Source of the DNA: Oscillospiraceae bacterium
GTDB taxonomy: Bacteria; Bacillota; Clostridia; Oscillospirales; Acutalibacteraceae
Reading direction: 5' to 3'
Assembly: GCA_029012165.1 (NCBI GenBank)
Contig: JAQXLO010000072.1
Location: 1 to 11,570 of the forward strand
DNA: 11,570 nt
Of this stretch, positions 6,697-11,570 are shown piece after piece. The translations under genes were made by a program, and so were the position numbers. Positions within the stretch are counted from its first letter, which is position 1; the number at the start of each line of letters is the position of its first letter. The notes beneath the pieces were generated by a model, which saw only the letters and a program-made list of their open reading frames with translations, had not been told where the DNA came from and searched no databases.

Positions 6697-8456
6697 TGGG
6701 TCTGTTTCAACGAGCGCTCGAAACATACGACGCCATGGCGCATCTGGTCGGCGTGGAGCAGGAGGGCAAGGAAACCCTCGCCCCGGTCGGGCATATCATG
6801 GCGAATGCCACGGTGATGATTACCATTGACAGAGACGGCAATTTTCTTTCCGCACAATCCGTGGAGCAAAAGATACCCATTCCCGTGACGGAAGAATCTG
6901 CCGGCAGAAGCTCTGGACCTGCGGCACATTGTCTATGTGATTATTTCAGTTATGTCGGGACAGATGTCGAGAAAAAGCATTCTCTGTATTTGGCACAGTT
7001 GCAGAAATGGGTGGACTCACCCTACACGCACCCAAAGGTGGAGGCGGTACTGCGCTATGCGCAAAAGGGAACGGTGCATCAAGACATGGAAACAGCGGGA
7101 CTGAAAGCCGAGGAAAAGGACATGATTTGTTGGTCGGTCATTGGATTCGGTGATACGGACGGTCCTGTTTGGACAGACAGAACCGTCCAGATGCGGTACA
7201 GGGACTTTTATCTTTCCGAAATCACCGAGCGGGAACGGGTTCTGTGCATGGTGACGGGGGAAGAAACAGTGCCGGCAATACAGCATTTGAAAGGTGTAGT
7301 TCCGATAAACGGAAATGCAAGGTTGATTTCTTCCAACGACAAAACGAACTTTACCTACAGGGGACGATTCCTCAACGATGCGGAAAGTCTGACTGTCGGC
7401 TACGAAGCTTCACAAAAAGCGCACAATGCGTTGAAATGGCTGGTGGCGACACAGGGCGTCCGGCAGGGGGGACGGACGTTCCTTTGCTGGAACCCGAAGG
7501 GCAAACAGGTTTTCGATCCGTTTGCGGTGCTGTGCAATGCAGAGAGCAAACCCGCCGACTTGGAGGATTACCGCCAAAAACTGTTTGATACTTTGACGAA
7601 GTGCCGTCAGGCGATTCCCGAGCGGGAGGCGGTTATATTCTGCGCATTCGATGCCGCAACGACGGGGCGGCTTTCCGTAGACTATTACAACGAGTTTTTG
7701 TCCAAGGATTTCTATGACCGGCTGGAACACTGGGACACCACCTGCGTTTGGTACGACGGATTCGGCGGCGTCGGTGCACCGTCCCTGAAACGCATCGTTT
7801 TGAACGCATTTGGTTTGCCCCGGGGCGCCAAAGGTCTTGAGTTGGACGACAGGGTATTCGCCCAGCAAATGCAGAGACTTGTTCTTTGTCGTGTCGAGAA
7901 GAAAGTTTTCCCGACGGATGTGATGCGTGCCATCGTGCAAAAAGCAGGAAATATGCAAATCTATACCGCAGGTGCGAGCCGGAATACACTGCTGGCCACC
8001 GCTTGTGCGGTTGTAAAAAAATATCGGTTTGACCGATTCAAGGAGGAATGGAGTTTGGCACTGGAAAAAGACAACCAGGACAGAAGCTATCAGTTCGGCA
8101 GACTGCTCGCCGTGCTGGACAAGGCAGAGGGGGATGTGCTGCGCAAACGGGAAGAGGACAGGGAAACCAACGCACTGCGGATGCAGTCTGTGTTTGTCCG
8201 CCGTCCCGCTTACGCCGCCAAGGTCATCCTTGACCAACTGAAAACGGCGTACTATCCCCGCATGACAGCAGGTACGAGGGCGTTCTATGAGCAGTTGATC
8301 GGCGAGATCTACGAGAAAATTTCCGACTGCTGTGCGATGGAGAGCCTCAACGCTCCGCTCAAGGAAACGTATCTGCTGGGCTATTATTTACAGCGCAATG
8401 ATCTTTACAAGAAAAAAGAAAATACAGAAAATATGGAGGAATCTGAAAATGTCTAA
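6696..8456 (+). CDS. cas8c: Cas8c (Csd1), large subunit of type I-C Cascade
   Basis: Cas8c recognises the PAM and helps open target DNA. The 586-residue protein is of normal family length and carries the characteristic Csd1 N-terminal region: MGLFQRALETYD, then PVTEESAGRSSG (63-74) and HCLCDYFSYVG (78-88). The N-terminal part is the PAM-reading portion in studied homologues. The C-terminal third (from about residue 454) is the helical small-subunit-like region and is very probably also made separately as Cas11c from an internal start. GGGGAGG (6682-6688) lies 7 nt before the ATG. The start overlaps the cas5c stop by one base, and the end overlaps cas7c by 8 nt. The lysine- and glutamate-rich tail (KKKENTENMEESENV) is probably disordered. 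No frameshift is seen. Confidence 0.95.
   Translation: MGLFQRALETYDAMAHLVGVEQEGKETLAPVGHIMANATVMITIDRDGNFLSAQSVEQKIPIPVTEESAGRSSGPAAHCLCDYFSYVGTDVEKKHSLYLAQLQKWVDSPYTHPKVEAVLRYAQKGTVHQDMETAGLKAEEKDMICWSVIGFGDTDGPVWTDRTVQMRYRDFYLSEITERERVLCMVTGEETVPAIQHLKGVVPINGNARLISSNDKTNFTYRGRFLNDAESLTVGYEASQKAHNALKWLVATQGVRQGGRTFLCWNPKGKQVFDPFAVLCNAESKPADLEDYRQKLFDTLTKCRQAIPEREAVIFCAFDAATTGRLSVDYYNEFLSKDFYDRLEHWDTTCVWYDGFGGVGAPSLKRIVLNAFGLPRGAKGLELDDRVFAQQMQRLVLCRVEKKVFPTDVMRAIVQKAGNMQIYTAGASRNTLLATACAVVKKYRFDRFKEEWSLALEKDNQDRSYQFGRLLAVLDKAEGDVLRKREEDRETNALRMQSVFVRRPAYAAKVILDQLKTAYYPRMTAGTRAFYEQLIGEIYEKISDCCAMESLNAPLKETYLLGYYLQRNDLYKKKENTENMEESENV
8055..8456 (+). CDS. cas11c: Cas11c small subunit from an internal start in cas8c (predicted)
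   Basis: Type I-C systems have no separate small-subunit gene; in studied systems Cas11c is translated from within cas8c. Here a perfect AAGGAGG lies at 8040-8046 inside cas8c, with an in-frame TTG at 8055 (Leu454 of Cas8c) 8 nt downstream, the ideal spacing. The product would be 133 residues, beginning MALEKDNQDRSYQFGRLL, an alpha-helical segment at the position where the Cas8c C-terminal domain matches small subunits. An ATG at 8048 is out of frame and too close to the Shine-Dalgarno to compete well. Cas11c would line the Cascade backbone and stabilise the target R-loop. The site is seen directly; use as a start is inferred from the family. Confidence 0.7.
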   Translation: MALEKDNQDRSYQFGRLLAVLDKAEGDVLRKREEDRETNALRMQSVFVRRPAYAAKVILDQLKTAYYPRMTAGTRAFYEQLIGEIYEKISDCCAMESLNAPLKETYLLGYYLQRNDLYKKKENTENMEESENV

Positions 8457-9291
8457 GTTTGAAAACAAAGTCGATTTTGTCCTGTTTGTGTCCGTCAACA
8501 ACGCCAACTCCAACGGTGACCCGCTGAACGGCAACCGTCCCCGCACCGATTACAACGGCTTCGGTGAGATTTCCGACGTCTGCATCAAGCGCAAGATCCG
8601 CAACCGTATGCAGGATAAGGGCGAGCGCATTTTTGTCCAGTCCGACGACCGTGCGGATGATGGCGCCATCAGCCTTAAAGACAGAGCAGACGGTCTCAAG
8701 AACATCAAGGACCCCGAAGCCTTTGCAAAGCAGGCGTGTGAACAGTGGGCGGATGTGCGTACATTCGGTCAGGTGTTTGCCTTTAAGGGCTTCGGCTGTC
8801 AGTCCGTCGGTGTGCGTGGACCCGTTTCGATCCATCAGGGTGTGAGCATGGATCCCGTGGACATCAACTCCATGCAGATCACCAAGAGCGTTAGCGGTGA
8901 ACGCAAAACGATTCAAGATCGTGGCAGTGACACCATGGGCATGAAGCATTTCGTGCGCTTCGGTCTGTATGAAATCAAAGGTTCCATCAACGTTCAGCTT
9001 GCCGAAAAGACGGGCTTTACCGCCGAGGATGCGGATTTGCTGAAAGAGTGCCTGCGCACGCTGTTTGTCAACGACGCCTCCTCCGCTCGTCCCGAGGGTT
9101 CCATGGAGGTCATTCGCCTGTACTGGTGGCAGCATAACTGCAAAGAGGGACAGTATTCCTCGGCAAAGGTGCATCGTTCTGTTCATGCGACGCTCAAGGA
9201 CGGCGTAGCCGTGCCGACGTGCGCAGACGACTACGAGATCACGGCAGACACCCTTGAGGGATTGGCGCCGGAAGTGATCTGCGGTGTATAA
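8449..9291 (+). CDS. cas7c: Cas7c (Csd2), crRNA-binding backbone subunit of Cascade
   Basis: Several copies of this RAMP protein coat the crRNA spacer and form the Cascade backbone. The 280-residue length is normal for Csd2. Recognisable stretches are SVNNANSNGDPLNGNRPR (15-32), ADVRTFGQVFAFKG (101-114), VRGPVSIHQG (122-131) and the ITKSVSGE/GMKHFVRFGLY region (144-174), all hallmarks of the Csd2 family. ATG 8449 is preceded by GGAGGA (8435-8440) with 8 nt spacing and overlaps the cas8c stop by 8 nt, so its translation is probably coupled to cas8c and Cas11c. The frame is open about 39 codons further upstream, but only as a cas8c shadow without a better ribosome binding site. It overlaps cas4 by 8 nt at its 3' end. 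Confidence 0.97.
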   Translation: MSKFENKVDFVLFVSVNNANSNGDPLNGNRPRTDYNGFGEISDVCIKRKIRNRMQDKGERIFVQSDDRADDGAISLKDRADGLKNIKDPEAFAKQACEQWADVRTFGQVFAFKGFGCQSVGVRGPVSIHQGVSMDPVDINSMQITKSVSGERKTIQDRGSDTMGMKHFVRFGLYEIKGSINVQLAEKTGFTAEDADLLKECLRTLFVNDASSARPEGSMEVIRLYWWQHNCKEGQYSSAKVHRSVHATLKDGVAVPTCADDYEITADTLEGLAPEVICGV

Positions 9292-9955
9292 CGAGGAGGA
9301 CTATCTCCAACTTTCCGGCATACAGCATTTCTGCTTTTGCCGTCGGCAGTGGGCGCTGATCCACTTGGAACAGCAATGGGAAGAAAATGTGCTCACTGCC
9401 CACGGCAGGCACATCCACGAGCGGGTGCATGAGGAGGGCACACACGACCTGCGCAGCGGCATATGGACGCTTCGGGGACTGCAAGTCCATTCGGCAAAGC
9501 TCGGTCTATCCGGGACGTGCGATGCGGTGGAGTTCGTGCCGTCCGAACAGGGGATCACCCTCTTTGAGCGCCCCGGGAAATGGCTTGTCCGCCCGGTCGA
9601 GTACAAAAACGGTACGGTGAAAGTCAACGACTGCGATCGGCTGCAGGTGACGGCGCAGGCGATGTGTTTGGAGGAAATGCTCTGCTGTTCCGTTCCCGAA
9701 GCACACATCTTTTATCACAAAATACGCCGACGGGAAAAGATTCCGATTACAGAGGATTTGCGACAGGCAGTCGCACGAATGACCGAGGAAATGCACCGCT
9801 ACACTCGAGCGGGACATACGCCGTCCGTCAAGCCTACCGAAAAGTGCAAAAGCTGTTCTCTGCAAAATATTTGTTTGCCGCAGATGCTCAAGGCTGCCAA
9901 GAAACAGAGCGTGTCCGACTATTTGACATCTGCGCTCAAGGAGGAAACCTTTTGA
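9284..9955 (+). CDS. cas4: Cas4, iron-sulfur RecB-like nuclease for spacer acquisition
   Basis: Cas4 trims prespacers and imposes PAM choice and orientation during adaptation, working with Cas1-Cas2. The 223-residue protein has the expected Fe-S cysteines: one at the N-terminus (Cys19 in FCFCRRQW; Cys17 adjacent) and CKSCSLQNIC near the C-terminus (Cys188, Cys191, Cys197). The RecB nuclease motifs are present: GRHIHERVH (41-49), GTCDAVEF (77-84, Asp80), VEYKNG (Glu106, Lys108) and the Gln-containing DRLQVTAQAMCLEEML helix (118-133). The start must be GTG 9284, because the frame is closed by a stop at 9275-9277 and the next residues match the usual N-terminus of the family. It overlaps the cas7c stop by 8 nt and the cas1 start by 4 nt. 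Confidence 0.95.
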   Translation: MYNEEDYLQLSGIQHFCFCRRQWALIHLEQQWEENVLTAHGRHIHERVHEEGTHDLRSGIWTLRGLQVHSAKLGLSGTCDAVEFVPSEQGITLFERPGKWLVRPVEYKNGTVKVNDCDRLQVTAQAMCLEEMLCCSVPEAHIFYHKIRRREKIPITEDLRQAVARMTEEMHRYTRAGHTPSVKPTEKCKSCSLQNICLPQMLKAAKKQSVSDYLTSALKEETF

Positions 9956-10983
9956 AAAAAATTCTCAACACGTTGTATGTGACGTCGGAGGATGCCTATC
10001 TGGCGCTGGAGGGGGAGACAGTGGAGGTGCTTTTTGCGGACGGGACAAAAAAGAATATCCCGCTGGTCACGTTGGAGGGAATCGTTTGTTTTTCGTATAA
10101 GGGCGCCTCTCCGGCACTGATGGGAAAGTGCGTTGAAAATCAGATTCAGCTTTCCTTTTTCTCGCCCCGCAATCGGTTTCTCGCCTGTGCATCCGGCAGT
10201 GAAAACGGCAATGTGCTGCTGCGCAGAACACAGTACCGTGTTGCCGATGACCCGGCTGCGTCGCTGGACATTGCACGCAATTTCATTTTTGGAAAGCTGT
10301 ATAACACCAAATTCGTTTTGCACCGCACCGTCCGGGATCATGCTTTGCAGGTGGATGCGGACAAAATCCGCCATGCGTGTGATACCCTCAAAACCTATAT
10401 GACAGATCTGTCCGCAGCAGACAGCGCCGACACACTGCGTGGGATTGAGGGGAATGCGGCGGCGGAATACTTTGGCGTCTTTGATGAGATGATCCTGCAA
10501 AACAAGGAGGACTTCTTCTTTCACGGGCGCAACCGCCGCCCACCGCAAGATGCTGTGAATGCGCTTCTCTCTTTGGCATATTCGCTTTTGGCGAACGAAT
10601 GCGCCGCTGCCTTGCGTGGCGTGGGACTGGATCCCTTTGTGGGTTTTCTGCACACCGACCGTGCAGGGAGAAAATCTCTGGCGCTGGATTTGGAGGAAGA
10701 ACTGCGTTCCGTTTTTGCGGATCGTTTCGTGCTCACGCTCATCAACAATCGAATCCTGTCGGCGGATGATTTTGAGCGGCAGGAGACCGGCGCCGTTTTG
10801 CTCAAGGAGGCGGGCAGAAAAGCTTTTCTGAGCGAGTGGCAAAAACGCAAAAAAGAGACGCTTGTGCACCCGTATTTGAAAGAAAAGGTGGAGTGGGGAC
10901 TGGTTGCGCATCTGCAAGCCATGCTCCTTGCCCGCTATCTGCGTGGAGACCTGGACGGCTATCCGCCCTTTTTGTGGAAGTGA
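9952..10983 (+). CDS. cas1: Cas1 integrase, type I-C
   Basis: Cas1 with Cas2 inserts new spacers at the leader end of the array. The 343-residue protein has the N-terminal beta-sandwich and the helical catalytic domain with Glu166 (RGIEGNAA), His234 (GFLHTDR) and the acidic cluster Asp246/Glu249 (ALDLEEE), so the metal site looks intact. TTG 9952 is the start: AAGGAGG (9938-9944) lies 7 nt upstream, and the resulting N-terminus MKKILNTLYVTSEDAYLALEG matches the family. The frame is open further upstream only as a cas4 shadow. It overlaps the cas4 stop by 4 nt, and cas2 follows after 4 nt. Confidence 0.96.
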   Translation: MKKILNTLYVTSEDAYLALEGETVEVLFADGTKKNIPLVTLEGIVCFSYKGASPALMGKCVENQIQLSFFSPRNRFLACASGSENGNVLLRRTQYRVADDPAASLDIARNFIFGKLYNTKFVLHRTVRDHALQVDADKIRHACDTLKTYMTDLSAADSADTLRGIEGNAAAEYFGVFDEMILQNKEDFFFHGRNRRPPQDAVNALLSLAYSLLANECAAALRGVGLDPFVGFLHTDRAGRKSLALDLEEELRSVFADRFVLTLINNRILSADDFERQETGAVLLKEAGRKAFLSEWQKRKKETLVHPYLKEKVEWGLVAHLQAMLLARYLRGDLDGYPPFLWK

Positions 10984-10987
10984 GACG

Positions 10988-11278
10988 ATGCTGCTGCTGA
11001 TTACATACGATGTGAATACGACCACACCCGCCGGTCGAAAGCGGCTGGCGAAGCTGGCAAAGGAATGCTGCAACTATGGTCAGCGTGTGCAGAACTCCGT
11101 GTTTGAGTGCAGTCTTGATGCGGCGAAGTTTGTCACGGTCAAGGCGAAACTGCTGCAGATCATCGACCAGACGCAGGACAGTCTGCGCATCTACCATTTG
11201 GGCAACAACTACGAAAAAAAGATCGAACAGTTCGGCACCAAGACTTCCTATGACCCGGAGGGTGTGCTGATCCTTTGA
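10988..11278 (+). CDS. cas2: Cas2, structural partner of Cas1 in spacer integration
   Basis: This 96-residue ferredoxin-like protein starts MLLLITYDVNT, with Asp8 at the conserved metal-ligand position. It continues with the GQRVQNSVFEC motif (31-41) characteristic of Cas2 proteins in type I-C loci. Cas2 dimerises and bridges two Cas1 dimers. ATG 10988 lies 4 nt after the cas1 stop, with GGAAGTGAG as a modest ribosome binding site in the cas1 end. The frame is open upstream as a cas1 shadow, but the family N-terminus fixes this start. It is the last gene of the operon; the leader and array follow directly on the same strand. Confidence 0.96.
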   Translation: MLLLITYDVNTTTPAGRKRLAKLAKECCNYGQRVQNSVFECSLDAAKFVTVKAKLLQIIDQTQDSLRIYHLGNNYEKKIEQFGTKTSYDPEGVLIL

Positions 11279-11320
11279 GTGCGAAGCGGAAGCTGTTGAA
11301 AAACGCCGGGAGGTTCGCAC
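11279..11320 (+). repeat. Inverted repeat between cas2 and leader
   Basis: GTGCGAA (11279-11285) begins right after the cas2 stop codon, and TTCGCAC (11314-11320) is its exact complement, with a 28-nt loop. A second small hairpin follows: CCGAA (11320-11324), TTG, TTCGG (11328-11332), then seven A residues. A GTGCGAA...TTCGCAC pair after cas2 is, as I recall, common in type I-C loci. It may mark the transcript end of cas2 or its separation from the array. Confidence 0.55.
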
Positions 11321-11360
11321 CGAATTGTTCGGAAAAAAAGTATCTGAAATGTAAACTGTA

Positions 11361-11392
11361 TTTCTATTTTAAAAAAATAATTGAAATAGAAA
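11361..11392. repeat. AT-rich inverted repeat in the leader
   Basis: TTTCTATTT (11361-11369) and AAATAGAAA (11384-11392) are exact complements, 14 nt apart. It could be a protein-binding dyad; AT-richness makes chance occurrence possible. Confidence 0.4.
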
Positions 11393-11405
11393 AACAAAAT
11401 TTTGC

Positions 11406-11452
11406 AAAATGCACAGACGTTTGCAGGAAATAAGACGTATGTTGTGCATTTT
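11406..11452. repeat. Leader-end inverted repeat with internal direct repeat
   Basis: AAAATGCAC (11406-11414) and GTGCATTTT (11444-11452) are exact complements, ending 4 nt before the first repeat. Inside lie direct repeats AGACGTTTG (11415-11423) and AGACGTATG (11433-11441), matching at 8 of 9 positions, 18 bp apart. The placement suits a site read by the integration complex. Confidence 0.5.
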
Positions 11453-11456
11453 TGCT

Positions 11457-11570
11457 GTCGCTCCCCATGCGGGAGCGTGGATTGAAATTCTGCATTTGAG
11501 GTGATATTATACGTAGTGACTAGTCGCTCCCCATGCGGGAGCGTGGATTGAAATGATTTCTGTGCCGGCA
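11457..11570 (+). CRISPR. Type I-C CRISPR array (leader-proximal end, continues past window)
   Basis: Two identical 32-bp repeats are present, at 11457-11488 and 11523-11554, starting GTCGCTCCCC and ending GTGGATTGAAAT. Spacer 1 is 34 nt (11489-11522); 16 nt of spacer 2 (11555-11570) are seen before the window ends. Flanking bases differ, so the repeat limits are exact. Each repeat holds a 7-bp stem, CGCTCCC (11459-11465) with GGGAGCG (11471-11477), around a 5-nt loop. Cutting at the stem base would leave the 11-nt handle TGGATTGAAAT, matching Cas5c processing. The ATTGAAAT end and the stem are typical of type I-C. The leader lies on the left, so spacer 1 should be the newest. Its source is not identifiable here. 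Confidence 0.97.

Larger units (their letters stand above)
11279..11456 (+). other. CRISPR leader
   Basis: The 178 bp between the cas2 stop and the first repeat are AT-rich (notably 11333-11410) and non-coding, as expected for a leader that guides Cas1-Cas2 integration and drives array transcription. The region holds three inverted repeats and a short direct repeat, listed separately. A weak possible array promoter is TTGAAA (11381-11386), 18 bp, CAAAAT (11405-11410). Confidence 0.85.

Noticed and set aside
9919..11073. Minus-strand open frame of 384 codons opposite cas1
   Set aside because: Shadow of the cas1 coding strand, with no promoter, ribosome binding site or recognisable domain.
3623..11278. 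Defence or anti-CRISPR genes beyond the standard set within the operon
   Set aside because: Every base of the operon is accounted for by the seven standard type I-C genes with overlaps or 4-nt gaps; there is no room for an additional gene other than internal Cas11c.

Overview
The window carries a complete, compact type I-C (Cas8c/Csd1-type) CRISPR-Cas operon on the + strand, followed by its leader and the first two repeats of an array that runs off the right edge. Upstream are three ordinary chromosomal genes. The host is most likely a moderately GC-rich anaerobic member of the Bacillota (Clostridia, possibly a gut Oscillospiraceae-like lineage). This is inferred from strong GGAGG-type ribosome binding sites, extended -10 promoters (TGGTATACT occurs twice), frequent TTG/GTG starts and the style of the proteins. 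The taxonomic call is an impression, not a measurement.

Layout. Positions 1-1047 hold the 3' two-thirds of an acyl-CoA synthetase (AMP-binding) gene cut by the window edge, followed by a long stem-loop. Positions 1192-1629 encode a membrane-anchored single-domain rhodanese with its own promoter. Positions 3361-1661 (minus strand) encode a secreted calcineurin-like metallophosphoesterase that converges on the rhodanese gene. Positions 3362-3622 form a divergent intergenic region dense in signals: a minus-strand promoter, an overlapping candidate plus-strand promoter, a rho-independent-terminator-like hairpin, a 21-bp perfect palindrome and candidate cas promoters.

From 3623 to 11278 the order is cas3 - cas5c - cas8c - cas7c - cas4 - cas1 - cas2. 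Every junction overlaps or is separated by only 4 nt, which indicates one transcript and translational coupling. Within cas8c an internal AAGGAGG plus in-frame TTG at 8055 very probably starts Cas11c, the small subunit, which is not visible as a separate gene. The leader (11279-11456) contains three inverted repeats and one short direct repeat. Two 32-bp repeats (11457-11488 and 11523-11554) flank a 34-nt spacer.

How the genes work together: Cas1-Cas2 with Cas4 would acquire spacers at the leader end. Cas5c, whose Tyr/Lys/His catalytic set is intact, would cut the repeat hairpin to make crRNAs with an 11-nt 5' handle. Cas5c, Cas7c, Cas8c and Cas11c would form Cascade, and Cas3 (HD nuclease plus helicase) would degrade the target. 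All key catalytic motifs look intact, so the system appears functional. The architecture is the standard I-C one. The less expected observations are the internal Cas11c start and the regulatory structures before cas3.
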